Assembly (NCBI GenBank): GCA_905221605.1
Contig: CAJNDS010002437.1
Location: 35,001-82,500, forward strand
Length of the DNA: 47,500 bases
Direction: 5' to 3'
Origin: Symbiodinium natans
Lineage: Eukaryota > Sar > Dinophyceae > Suessiales > Symbiodiniaceae
Both the position numbers and the translations under genes were made by a program. The notes beneath the pieces were generated by a model, which was not told the DNA's origin, did not search any database, and saw nothing but the letters and a program-made list of their open reading frames with translations. Below are positions 30,586-41,330 of this stretch, in pieces. How positions within the stretch are numbered: position 1 is the first letter of the stretch; every line of letters starts with the position of its first letter.

Positions 30586-31369
30586 ATGCGGTATCCGCCG
30601 ACCCCAGCCGGAGGCGTCAGTGAAGACCCATCGTTGTCTGCTTCCTCGCCCAGTGCCTCGCTGCCCTTGCTGTCTGCTTCCTCGCCCAGTGCCTCGCTGC
30701 CCTTGCTGCCTTCGCCCCCCGGGCTTCGGTCGGCTGGTTTTCTCTGTGTGTCGGTGACTTCGGATGCAAAGCCATGTGTACGACGTCCTAGCGCCAATCA
30801 ACAGCTGGAGCCACAGGCCAACTCCGATGACATCGAAGCAGTGTCTCCTGGCCGCGCTGCTTTGGGTGCTGATAAGTTGCCTAGCGCGGCCCCGTGGTCA
30901 GCCACCCCCACCTGGAGCAGAAGTCTTCATCAGGCGCTGAGGTGAGCAGGTTGAGCCGGTTGAGCCGGTTGACGCAATGCTGGATGTCATTTCCGAAGAC
31001 GTGGACCGCGAGAGCCGCGCCAGCAGCAGCGGTGAAGCCTCAAGAACACCGAGGTGCCAAATGTGGTCTCCCTCCTTCAGGTGGGCTCGACTTGACGCTG
31101 TCTTCGCAACCGGGATTGGGCCTCCAAGAATTGGTTGGCCAGGCGCATTCTGTCGGGCACCCGACTGCAGCAACGGCTTGATTACGAGAACGTTGAGGGA
31201 CACGCCCCGCGGGACGAGAGAAGGACTTTTCTCAGCCAGTGTGGTTCTACAGCGAAGCGCTCCATATCGGCCCAGAAGCTTCCGAGCAGTCGCCTTCCAA
31301 AGGCCACTTCGTCCGCCATGATGAGCACCCCCGCCCCTCTAACCTTAAGCCTCACTCAACGACCCGACC
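30586..31369 (+). pseudogene. Possible N-terminal region of the LINE
   Basis: Open pieces at 30586-30945 and 30977-31321 are in different frames. A 36-base direct repeat (CTGCTTCCTCGCCCAGTGCC...) occurs twice at about 30639-30710. A frame with E-P-V-D-A-M-L-D-V-I-S-E-D-V-D-R-E follows. No known ORF1 domain is visible. The assignment rests only on position, immediately upstream of the endonuclease frame. Confidence 0.35.
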
Positions 31370-31822
31370 TTGTGTCAACGTGACAGGACAGCCGCGGTCC
31401 CAAGTCCGCCGGTGGTGGGCCCGCAATCCCGCAAGGCGTCTTCTGATGCTGTTATAGTTGCCACCACTGAAGCGAGGGTCTCCCTTGCAGCCACGAGGGG
31501 AAGGACTCCACCCTTCGGGGTTGGGGAAGCAGCGTGGCGTTGCGCAGGAAGCAGGCACCCATTCTTCCGCGTGCTTTTCGGAGAGCCAGGCTGCGAGCAC
31601 AGCAGTCGTTGGCGGGAGGAACATACTACAGAGGCCAGTGGTGTACCAGAGCCACCCTGCAAAGCTTGCATGGTAACCCGTAAAGTAGCATCGCAGAAGC
31701 AGGCCTCCCGGCCTTCCCGGCAACCTGCCATTCGCTGCTTTAGCTGGAACGCTAGTGGTCTTTGTTCAGCTGTCTTCCAAGAGCTGCTAGCGTGGTTGGA
31801 TACTGAGGATTGTTATGACCTA
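31370..31822 (+). pseudogene. LINE ORF2 N-terminus with start of APE endonuclease
   Basis: A long frame ending R-C-F-S-W-N-A-S-G-L-C-S-A-V-F, then L-L-A-W-L-D-T-E-D-C-Y-D-L. The W-N-A-S/N-G motif is the N-terminal signature of AP-endonuclease domains in LINEs. It is cut after the codons for D-L by the insertion at 31823. The remainder resumes at 34377 with V-V-I-Q-E, the expected next strand (L-Q-E-T/H region), after which one base is missing. Confidence 0.7.
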
Positions 31823-34376
31823 CTGCGCCGGGCCGATAGTTCGACCCACCAACATCTTGGGGCTCTTACACCCATACCCCGCCCTCTTCCCCATAGACTC
31901 CTGACACAATGGGGCTGGGGGCCTCCTCCGGAGCTACTATAGTACTATATTTTCAAAACGGGGTATTCATTTCTCCGCTAGCAGGCGTAGGGAAAACGCT
32001 ACTTTTCGGCACTCCGCTACTCGGCGGGAGCCTTCACTGTCTGCATGCCATCCAACATGTGCCGTGGGTCGAAACTTTCGGCCCGGGGGTGCCTTCCGTA
32101 AGCACTTTTTGAAGCAGACACTGGCCACCAAAACGCATGCTGCCTTCCGTAAGCACTTTTTCAAGCAGTCCGTAAGCACTTGTGAAGCAGACTCTGGCGA
32201 CCAAAACGCATGCTGCCTTCTGGAAGCACTTTTTGAAGCAGACTTTAGCCACAAAAACGCATGCTCTGCGCGATGTTGACGCCGGCCAGGTCCTGGACGC
32301 CGGATTTTTTAGTGGAAACGGCCTTGTGAGGAGCATGACCAGGAATAAAGTTTCGTCGCTCTTGACAAGACAAAGTTGACGGAGGACAGCGGAGTATTGC
32401 ATCATGGTTTTGTTCTAGCCTGGCCAGCGGAGGAATTAATCCCCTGGAATAAACTTATACTATTTTTAATGTTCCGGAGGAGGACCCGGCGCTCTTGGAG
32501 TGCAGGAGTCTAAGGGGGAGAGGGGGTTTTCTGCTATCTTCTTGTCTTACGTTGTGAGTGCGACGAACTTTCGGCCTGGCGCAGCATGCGTTCGGGGAGC
32601 ACTGGTCTTGCCCAAACTTCAAAAAGGTGGCATCTTTTTGAAGCAAACTCTGGCCACCAAAACCCATGCTGCGCCGGGCCGATAGTTCGACCCACCAACA
32701 TCTTGGGGTTCTTACACCCATACCCCGCCCTCTTCCCCATAGACTCCTGACACAATGGGGCTGGGGGCCTCCTCCGGAGCTACTATAGTACTATATTTTT
32801 AAAACGGGGTATTAATTTCTCCGCTAGCAGGCGTAGGGAAAACGCTACTTTTCGGCTCTCCGCTACTCCGCGGGAGCCTTCACTGTCTGCATGCCATCCA
32901 ACATGTGCCGTGGGTCGAAACTTTCGGCCCGGGGGTGCCTTCCGTAAGCACTTTTTGAAGCAGACACTGGCCACCAAAACGCATGCTGCCTTCCGTAAGC
33001 ACTTTTTCAAGCAGTCCGTAAGCACTTGTGAAGCAGACTCTGGCGACCAAAACGCATGCTGCCTTCTGGAAGCACTTTTTGAAGCAGACTTTAGCCACAA
33101 AAACGCATGCTCTGCGCGATGTTGACGCCGGCCAGGTCCTGGACGCCGGATTTTTTAGTGGAAACGGCCTTGTGAGGAGCATGACCAGGAATAAAGTTTC
33201 GTCGCTCTTGACAAGACAAAGTTGACGGAGGACAGCGGAGTATTGCATCATGGTTTTGTTCTAGCCTGGCCAGCGGAGGAATTAATCCCCTGGAATAAAC
33301 TTATGCTATTTTTAATGTTCCGGAGGAGGACCCGGCGCTCTTGGAGTGCAGGAGTCTAAGGGGGAGAGGGGGTTTTATGCTGTCTTCTTGTCTTATGTTG
33401 TGAGTGCGACGAACTTTCGGCCTGGCGCAGCATGCGTTCGGGGAGCACTGGTCTTGCCCAAACTTCAAAAAGGTGGCATCTTTTTGAAGCAAACTCTGGC
33501 CACCAAAACGCATGCTGCCTTCCGTAAGCACTTTTTGAAGCAGACTCTGGCCACCAAAACGCATCCATAAGCACTTTTTCAAGCAGACTCTGGCCACCAA
33601 AACGCATGCTGCTGTCAGTAAGCACTTTTGAAGCAGACTCTGGCGACCAAAACGCATGCTGCCTTCTGGAAGCACTTTTTGAAGCAGACTCTAGCCACAA
33701 AAACGCATGCTCTGCGCGATGCCGACGCCGGCCAGGTCCTGGACGCTAGATTTTTTAGTGGAAACGGCCTTGTGAGGAGCATGACCAGGAATAAAGTTTC
33801 GTCGCTCTTGACAAGACTCGACAAAGTTGACGGAGGACAGCGGAGTATTGCATCATGGTTTTGTTCTAGCCTGGCCAGCGGAGGAATTAATCCCCTGGAA
33901 TAAACTTATACTGTTTTTAATGTTCCGGAGCTCTTGGAGTGCAGGAGTCTAAGGGGGAGAGGGGGTTTTCTGCTATCTTCTTGTCTTACGTTGTGCGTGC
34001 GACGAACTTTCGGCCTGGCGCAGCATGCGTTCGGGGAGCACTGGTCTTGCCCAAACTTCAAAAAGGTGGGATCTTTTTGAAGCAAACTCTGGCCACCAAA
34101 ACGCATGCTGCGCCGGGCCGATAGTTCGACCCACCAACATCTTGGGGCTCTTACACCCATACCCCGCCCTCTTCCCCATAGACTCCTGACACAATGGGGC
34201 TGGGGGCCTCCTCCGGAGCTACTATAGTACTATATTTTCAAAACGGGGTATTAATTTCTCCGCTAGCAGGCGTAGGGAAAACGCTACTTTTCGGCACTCC
34301 GCTACTCGGCGGGAGCCTTCACTGTCTGCGTGCCATCCAACATGTGCCGTGGGTCGAAACTTTCGGCCCGGGGGTG
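31823..34376. mobile_element. Composite insertion with terminal inverted repeats, TA target
   Basis: The insertion splits the endonuclease codons and is flanked by TA on both sides (31821-31822 and 34377-34378). Its left end, CTGCGCCGGGCCGATAGTT, is a near reverse complement of its right end, AACTTTCGGCCCGGGGGTG; about 26 bases match with few mismatches. Inside, the left-end module (about 270 bp) occurs at 31823, 32669 and 34108. An inner end resembling the terminus lies at about 32563-32585. Between them is a minisatellite. TIRs plus TA duplication are typical of Tc1/mariner-like non-autonomous elements; no transposase is present. Confidence 0.7.
32092..34000. repeat. Minisatellite inside the insertion
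   Basis: Tandem units of roughly 35-55 bases containing AAGCACTTTTTGAAGCAGAC, then TCTGGCCACCAAAACGCATG, at 32092-32270, 32640-32670, 32938-33115 and 33480-33710. The 846-base segment starting 31824 is repeated from 32670, and the second copy has gained extra minisatellite units, which makes it about 590 bases longer. Confidence 0.82.
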
Positions 34377-35067
34377 TAGTGGTGATCCAGGAAATTGGGG
34401 TCCGTGTTCTGATTTCCATAGTGGTCGATGGGCACGCCTTCATTCCCCAGGACATGGCACCGATGTGTCCTTTGATAAACATGGTGGTATTCTTATCATG
34501 GCTAGGACTAAGTTGTTCACGAACATGGCCTTCAAAGAGGTTTACCCTGGCCGTTTAGTTCATTTTCGTGCTACACATGACAAAACTGGTCTTAATGTTG
34601 ATCTGGTGGGTTTATACCAGCATGTTTGGCGCACTCAGCTTTCGTCCGAGCAGAATCACATCTACCGCAATGATGTGTGGAATAAGTTAGGCGCCCTTCT
34701 TCTCAGCCTTCCCGCCAGAAACCCGCTCCTGGTCGCAGGGGACTACAACTCCATGCTGCTGCAACAGCAGCCACACATTGGCCCGGCGGCCACTGTCAGG
34801 AGCGAAGGCTCCACTGCGGATAAAGCTCTGCTGCGCTTAGGCTTAGTTAGGGAGCACAACCTCTGTGTACTAAATAGTTGGGTTGCCCGTCCTGCCCATA
34901 CCTTCGTCGAATCACATCAGGGTCGGTCTCAGATTGACTTTGTGATGACGCGTCTTAGAGATAGTAGAGGTCTTGCGAGCACGACCTTTGCACTCCTTCC
35001 CCGTTGGTGCTTGGCGAATGGCTGGCCGGCCCCTGGCCACCGGCCGGGCAGGGATGGTTTTCGATAA
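34377..35067 (+). pseudogene. LINE APE endonuclease, main part
   Basis: After a one-base frameshift near 34394, the frame reads N-W-G-P-C-S-D-F-H and then G-I-L-I-M-A-R. The catalytic-type G-D-Y-N-S lies near 34738 and S-Q-I-D-F-V-M near 34929, the hallmarks of LINE endonucleases that nick the target. A frameshift near 35000 ends the frame. The following piece (about 35000-35392) continues the element in another frame. Confidence 0.8.
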
Positions 35068-35600
35068 GACAGCGCTGCAGTTAGCCGTCATTAACAACAG
35101 CCCGGCCTTACAGAGCATCAGCTCGGGAAACCTGGCGACTCTACCAGATCTTCAAGGCTCCTCGAGTAGCCTAAAGTGGTTTGATCACGCTCGCTTCCGG
35201 AGGGCGTTGGCTGCCCTGCGTGCCCAGAGCCAGCAGCTCAAGAAGGCTGCGCTGTGGAACAAATTGGAAGAAGCCGAGCACAAGCAGCCGCCGCAGGCAA
35301 CCAGCGCGTGCTTCACCAGATTGTCCGCAGCCTGGCGCCGCCCAGTCTTCAAATTGTCTCTCGAGCGCGTAGCGCTACGGGAGCCCTCTTGAGTAAGGCC
35401 GAGGAACTCCAGCGCATCCTGCAGTACGTCCCGGGTTTTTTTGCAAAGCATCCGGATGTGAGCGATGTCTGCTGTTTGCAACAGGACTTCGAAGTGACCG
35501 ATGCCGATGTGCAGGCCGAGCTTCGCAAGCTTGGGGCCACCAAGGCCATGCATCAGCCAGGTGTTGAGCCCTGCCCTGCGTACTCACTTCTGCGCTCGTA
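35068..35600 (+). pseudogene. LINE linker between endonuclease and RT
   Basis: Two overlapping frames carry the linker: to 35392 (W-F-D-H-A-R-F-R-R-A-L-A-A-L-R and K-L-E-E-A-E-H-K) and 35254-35601 (A-E-E-L-Q-R-I-L-Q-Y-V to A-T-K-A-M-H-Q-P-G-V-E-P). The second piece matches the usual region just before RT motif 1. The frameshift between them lies near 35280-35390. Confidence 0.65.
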
Positions 35601-36573
35601 GCAAGCGGCTGCTGCAGCAGGAGCTTCACGATGCCAGCATCTCGCTAATCCCTAAGCCAAACAAACCAGCGACAGAAGTCGCAAACCTTCGTCCGATGGG
35701 ACTGCAATGCCCGTCGGCCAAGATTGTGGCTGGGCTCATACGCACGCGATTGGTTGAGACCTTGGCGCCTCTGCTGCAGTGCCAACCTCAGCCCTTCTTC
35801 GTGTACGCTACCACTTTGAACAAGTGGGCCAGCTCCTGAGGGAAAATCGCGTCGACAGATTCCAGCAACAAAAGGGCGTTCGGCAGCTGCCTTTCTTCGG
35901 AGGCATGAGCCTTTCTCTAGATCTCTCGAAGGCCTTTGATCTTACAGACCGGCCGCGGATGTATGGCACCTTGTCCGAATTCGGAGTGTCACAGGATGTT
36001 ATCGCCGTTGTTCAACAACTCTACAAAGATGCTCGGTATGTCTTTAGAGCCGGTTCTCTTGAGGGCTCCATTACTACCTCGAACGGGCTGAAACAGGGAT
36101 GTCTGATCGCCCCGTTTCTTTGGTGCTACTACACCCTCGCCCTCCTTCACACCCTGCAAACCAAGCGCAGCGCTTCGTGGATGCAGCAAATCAGCACGCT
36201 ATTTGCTGACGACACTTGGGGGAGTTGGATATTGAGGAGTAAAGAAGATTTCTTGTTGGCGCTCTCTGATTTAACCGTCATCTTGGAAACGTTAGTTGAG
36301 TACAAAATGGAGATTAATTATCGTAAGACTGCCATTTTGCTGAGGGTCGAAGGCAAGCAAGCCAAAGCGATTCTTCATGAGCACTGTTGCTTGAAAAATG
36401 GTACGCGATATTTGAAGGTGCAGGTCTATGACAAACTTGAGCTCATCCCTATTAAGGAGGCACACGAGTATCTTGGGACTCGGGTCTCGTATCGTCATCG
36501 ATTGGATAAGAACCTAAGTTTTCGAGAGCAGAGGCCGGACAAGCGAAACACCAGCAGCTTCGTAAAACATTGA
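35601..36573 (+). pseudogene. LINE reverse transcriptase
   Basis: RT motifs in order: I-P-K-P-N-K-P and N-L-R-P (35650-35700, one frame); then, in the next frame, L-S-L-D-L-S-K-A-F-D (motif A, 35911-35940), N-G-L-K-Q-G-C (motif B, about 36081), F-A-D-D (catalytic motif C, 36202-36213), K-M-E-I-N-Y-R-K-T (motif D) and Y-L-G-T-R-V-S-Y-R (motif E). The catalytic aspartates are intact. A frameshift near 35810 splits motifs 1-2 from A-E. The enzyme class copies element RNA at a nicked chromosomal target. Confidence 0.88.
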
Positions 36574-36999
36574 ATGGTTCGCACTCTCTTTCCTGTCGGC
36601 ATTGCGTCCGCCTTTGGGCGACGTGCGTGCAGACGAGCCTTGTCTACTCACTCCCCGCGGTGGGGGTGACAAAGGTAGGCCTCCTTAAGCTTGAAAAGGT
36701 CATGGTTCGTCACCTACGTGCCATTTTCAAGCAACCAGCTCACCTCACCCATAGAACTAATGAGTCCATTTGGGCGAGAGCAAATATGGAATCCGTCGGT
36801 CCTGCTTTGCTGCGAGCGGTCGAGAACTTCACAGCCAAATTGCGGGTCAAGGCGGTAGAGGCACCTGATATCACTACATGTCCTGAGGTGTTTGACCAGC
36901 TTCGTCATCTCACTACATTGTACATCGCTTCAGTCAATCGTCGCCGACATCCGTGCCTCGCCACAGTCCAGCAACGCCGCAGACACACTTGATTACCTT
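36570..36999 (+). pseudogene. LINE region after RT
   Basis: The frame 36570-36992 reads L-V-Y-S-L-P-A-V-G-V and M-V-R-H-L-R-A-I-F-K-Q-P-A-H. This resembles the thumb/connection segment that follows RT in LINEs. It ends in a frameshift near 36900-36950, after which the zinc-finger frame starts. Confidence 0.65.
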
Positions 37000-37665
37000 T
37001 GTCCGGAGTGCGCCGTGCCCTTCACTAGCGACAATGCTCGGCGCATACATTGCAAGCTGACGCATGGTTATTTGCCAGTGCATGCCGCCAGTAAACCGGT
37101 TAAGTTTGCAGCGCATCTGCATGCCACAGGGGGTATGCCACAGTGCCAGCTTTGCAACCGCCGATGTGTGCGATGGCAACACCTGAAGGCCCACATCGAA
37201 GGTGGTTCATGTCACGTCCTCGGAGGCGAGAGCCTCACCAAACATCCTATCAAGAACCCTGATGCTCATGCAGGTCATCGAAGCCGGGGGCTGCTCTGAG
37301 GTGGGCGTTGAGGCCACGGGCACGCGACAAAACTTGCCTCTTCGTCCTGAGTTCCTTGGGCGTTTGTGCAATTGGGAAGCCGTGCTTCGAGAGCCTCGAT
37401 CTTAAGGCACACTGTACCATATGTCACATGTGGGTTGCATGCGTCAGCAAGGTGAAACAACACATTGTCCGCACACATGAGCCCGAGTTTCCAGGCTTGC
37501 GTGACTCTGCCGTGAAACTCTGTGCTACATTTAAGCGACAGCTCACGCGTGACCATGACTGTCCCTGGTACGGGGGCAAGGTCGGGAGCCCAGGTCGTCA
37601 CGTGATTCAGTGCGTAGCGTTGTACCAGGTTTGCGTCGTCAAAGAATATCATCAACGTCAGGTCG
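37000..37665 (+). pseudogene. LINE C2H2-type zinc-finger region
   Basis: Finger 1, C-P-E-C to H-C-K-L-T-H (about 37000-37065). Finger 2, C-Q-L-C to H-L-K-A-H with a terminal C (37144-37213). After a frameshift, finger 3, C-T-I-C to H-I-V-R-T-H (37412-37479). Then a degenerate C-P-W..H..C (37560-37613). Such fingers in LINE proteins usually bind nucleic acid; here they would sit between RT and protease. Confidence 0.75.
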
Positions 37666-37821
37666 GATGTCGACCTGAGTGGCCTCAATTCGGAAGCCGA
37701 CCTGTTCGCTCATTGCCATCCTGCGCTGCTTTCCTTCAACTCCCAAAGCCCGGCGCCTCCCAAGGACCAGCCGAGCAAGTGACCGAGACAGGAGGAGGAT
37801 GCCCGGCAGCAGCGGGGCCCT

Positions 37822-38520
37822 GTGCAGACAGCCTCCAGGGGCAATCGTCACACAGGGAGTTTGACCGAACACATGCGGCTCCTTGTTCGCTTGCTGATCC
37901 AACGCGAAGATCAGCTGGCCCTTCGGATGGACAAAGCCTTCGTGGTCTTCGCTCATCAGGACCAATATTCCATCATCCCGGCAACGTATGCCATCTCGGT
38001 GGAATGGAACAAGACTCGCGAAGAGGACCCCTCCAAGATCCAGTCTCCCCTAAGAACCCTACTGCTAGCCTGCTTGCTCCGAGAACTCATGCAGCGAACT
38101 CAGAAAATGGTTGCCGCGACCGAGGGGTTGGACAAGCTCAAAGCGGCCAAGTGGGTGACGCCGGGTGGAGGGTGGTGCGTCATGAAGTTCTGTCATCGAA
38201 CCAAAAAGCTGGTTCCGAGCCCGGACGAGGTTATTCGTCTGTTGACTTTCCTGTTGATGGCGACGCAGGGCGAAATCATACACAAGTTCTGCAGCACTCG
38301 CCCGCTGAAGCAGCTGGAAAGCGCAGCGGAACAGAAACTGCAAGCGGTTTTCCTGTTGGAAGTGTCTCTTCGGGGAGAGAAGGCTTGGGAGGTTCACGAG
38401 GCCTTTTGCTCGTTGGCCAGCCTGTCGGTTTGGCAGCTGATTGGAGTGTCTCTCAAACGGGAGACGTTGCAGCGCACAGCTGCGGCAAAGCAAGTAGCGA
38501 AGCGCCTGGGCAACCGCTGA
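37822..38520 (+). pseudogene. LINE region of unknown fold before USP
   Basis: A continuous 232-codon frame, with strings such as L-R-L-L-V-R-L-L-I-Q-R-E-D, G-G-G-W-C-V-M-K-F-C and F-L-L-M-A-T-Q-G-E-I. It is rich in Leu and Lys/Arg and probably helical. No family is recognised. It sits directly before the USP Cys box, so it is probably part of the same polyprotein. Confidence 0.55.
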
Positions 38521-38589
38521 GCTGCTCTGATCGGGATGGTGATCCATCCTCGCGCCGGGCCCGATGCCCAGTCACCTTAGCACTCCTCC

Positions 38590-39561
38590 TGACTTCTCTC
38601 TCTTCAACCCCGGTAATCACTGTTACCTTAATGCATCTCCTTTGCTGCTGCAGCGCGCGCTACGAATATGTGGACTCAGCTTCCGGAGCTGATCCAACGA
38701 CTTTCAGGTCGTACGGGGCAACGAGCTTTACAGCTCCTGGGGTATTACATGCTGGGCTGGCGCGATGCTGAGAGCCAGCGTGACATAGCTGAGTTGATCG
38801 ACTTTCTTCATCCAAGATGGTCCCGGGGTTCTTGGCAGGGGCGCCGGCAGGGCATGCAAGGTGGTCTGGAAAGGACCGATCCAGCCTCGCTTCCACAGTG
38901 CATCCCATTAACTCCGCCCCCTCAACATAATCCTGAACTTCAGCATCTTGTCAATCATTGGCATCAGCAAGAGTATCGACAAGCTCTCGTTGAAACAGGA
39001 CCATGGCTGTTTCTTCAACTTCCGCGTTTTCAGTACAGGAGTGGTCGCGTAACAAAAACCCGACAGATGTGTCACATCCCACACGTCGTGCAGATGCCAC
39101 TCTTCAGCAGTTCCACTTCTTTAGCAGTGCAGTGGCTCCCTTACCGCATCACAGCAGTTGTAAGGCATCATGGCTCTGCCCCGCATTCAGGCCATTACAC
39201 TTCGCTGATTGCTGCCGATGGGGAGTTTCAAGTCTTCGATGATCGCAAAAGTGTCCGAGTTGCCACTGAAGCCGAGTGCAGTAAAGCTTGCCGTGACATG
39301 TACATCATCTTGTTGACTCGGGATTCTCAGGATTTTCGCGAGTCTGCTGCAGCACTCACTCGTGATTTCGGTAGCGTAGATTCGCCGCTTGGGGGCCATG
39401 GCCATGCTGTGGCTATGCAACACGCAACTGCACGGGGAAGAGTGGATCGCCAGTCAGCTGTATCTTCAAGGGAAACGGCTGGAGCACCTTTGTCAGGACA
39501 TGAACAGACTCCCTCTGTGCCTCAAACCGGCATAGAACGTTACTTCCCAAGAAGGGCGTAG
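38590..39561 (+). pseudogene. LINE-encoded ubiquitin-specific protease (USP) and C-terminal PIP-like motif
   Basis: A Cys box, N-P-G-N-H-C-Y-L-N-A, has the predicted nucleophile codon at 38621-38623. One base later a frameshift (near 38636) leads into a 297-codon frame. It holds a conserved F-L-Q-L-P-R-F, then the His box Y-R-I-T-A-V-V-R-H-H-G and S-G-H-Y with the catalytic His at 39193-39195, then F-D-D and an ending Y-I-I-L-L-T-R. These are the USP/UCH signatures in the right order; the core is shorter than most USPs. The protein ends Q-T-G-I-E-R-Y-F-P-R-R-A, matching the Q-x-x-I-x-x-aromatic-aromatic PCNA-binding motif. A USP removes ubiquitin from substrates; a role in protecting element proteins is inference. 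Confidence 0.85.
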
Positions 39562-39751
39562 AGTGCTGCCCGCATAGTCTGCCGCATCATTCTTTTGCCG
39601 ACAGAGGTCCTTGTGGAGCGTACGGATCGCTCTCGTTTTTCGTAGCGTAAGTAAGCCGTCCAAAGGGCATGCGTGCCAAGCCATGGAGATCGGCCGGTGC
39701 TGAGCGCCGAAGGCGCTCGCTGGACAAGGACATGTTCTTGCCGCGGTGGAA

Positions 39752-39915
39752 GAAGAAGAAGAAGATGATGATGATGATGATGATGATGATGAAGCTGATG
39801 GGGATCCTCGATGTAGAGGATGCATGTGAAAATGAGATGACAGACACGGGGGGAGATGAAGGAGGTGATGAAGAAGATGAACGAGATGAACGAGATGATG
39901 AAGATGATGAGATGG
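39752..39915. repeat. (GAT)n-rich array
   Basis: GAAGAAGAAG and then (ATG)n at about 39752-39790, followed by looser GATGAA and GAGATGA units. Complementary in sequence to the (ATC)n array at 30249-30500, so the two arrays bracket the LINE in inverted orientation. Confidence 0.85.
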
Positions 39916-41330
39916 CTTTTAAATATTTCAATGGTTTAAACTTCTGGGTGGCCTCAGGGTTTAAATTATTTAATTCCGGGACCCAAATTAAATAATATAA
40001 ACAATTTGAATATTTGGTGGGCCTGATGTTTAAGATATTTAAATTATGTAATTCGGGCCCGGAATTAAATGATTTAAATACTTTAAGTTTTTTTTTCATA
40101 ATTTAAACAATGGGATTCTCCGAAGGGCGGAGGGAAGGGGCCAGCCCCGGGAATTAAGTAACTTAAATATCTGGGAGGCCCTGATATTTAAATTATTCAA
40201 ATTATTTAATTCCTGGGGCTGGGCCTCTCCTCGCCCCCCCCCTCCCCCGTCCCCCCTTTCAGATTTAAATTATCTAAATTATGTAAACTATTTGAATTAT
40301 TCAGATTATTTAGATTGTTTAATTTATTTAATTCGGGAGCGGAATTAAATAATTTAAATAATGTAAATATTTTAGAGGCCTGGATATTTAGATTTATTAA
40401 AATATTTACTTCAGGCGCGAGAATGAATTAATTTTAACAAACTAAATATTTGGGAGGCCTTGAGATTTAGTTGATTTAAATTATTCAATTGCTGGGGGCT
40501 GGGCCTTCCCCCCCCCCGCCTTTTCAGATTTAAACTATTTACATTCTTTAAATTATTTAAATTATGTAAATATCTAATTCAAATTGTTTAAATTATTCAA
40601 ACTGTTCAAATTATTTACAGTATGTAAACTAGTTAAATTATTTGAACTATTTAATTCGGGGCCCGAATTAAATAATCTAAATCTGTTAAATACTTGGGAG
40701 GCCTGGATACTCAAATTATGTAAATTATTTAAACTACTTAAATTATTTAAATTATTTAAATTATTTACATCATTTAAACAGTTTAATTCGGGGCCGGGAA
40801 TTGAATAAATTATTTAAATCTTTGGGAGGCCTGGATATTGAAATTATTTAAATTATTTCCTTCGGGGCCGGGAATTAAATAACTCTTATAAAAGGAGGGG
40901 AAGGGACCAGCCCCAGGAATTAAGTAATTTTAATATTTTCAATATTTGGGAGGGTCTGGGATTTAGATTGTTTAAATTATTTAATTCCTGGGGCTGGGCC
41001 TCTCCTCCCCCCCCCCCCCCTTTCAGATTTAATTAATTATTTAATTTAAGTTTTAGACATTATTTAAAATATGTAATTCGGGGGCCGAATTAAATATCTA
41101 AATATTTTGGATACTTGGGAGGCCTGGATATTTAAATTATTTGCATTATGTAGTTTGGGCGCGAGAATTACATAATTTAAATAAGTCAAATATTTGGGAG
41201 GCCTGGATATTTAAATTATTTAAATTATTTAATTCAGGCGCGAGAATGAAACAATTCAAACAAATTAAATATTTGGGAGGCCTTGAGATTTAACATATTT
41301 AAATTGTCTAATTCCTGGGGGCTGGGCTTC
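39916..41330. repeat. AT-rich palindromic repeat block
   Basis: About ten degenerate units, each with GGGAGGCCTGGATATTTAAA, then AATTATTTAA runs, then AATTCGGGGCCGGAATTAAA-like palindromes. G/C-rich pieces (CCAGCCCC and its inverse GGGGCTGG) punctuate it at roughly 40140, 40215, 40500, 40905, 40990 and 41318. Very AT-rich between. Frames are meaningless K/L/F repeats. Confidence 0.85.

Larger units (their letters stand above)
30586..39600 (+). mobile_element. Degenerate LINE with APE, RT, zinc fingers and USP domain
   Basis: A non-LTR retrotransposon in the same orientation as the host gene. Domain order: a poorly defined N-terminal region; an APE-type endonuclease split by an insertion at 31823-34376; reverse transcriptase (35400-36560); RT-distal region; four C2H2-like fingers (37000-37613); an unassigned region (37822-38520); and a ubiquitin-specific protease (38590-39340) with a short tail ending in Q-T-G-I-E-R-Y-F. 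At least five frameshifts separate the pieces, so this copy cannot make a full protein. There are no LTRs and no obvious poly-A tail. The true 5' end is uncertain. C-terminal proteases are known in other LINE groups (OTU, Ulp1 types); a USP in this position is unfamiliar to me. Confidence 0.8.
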
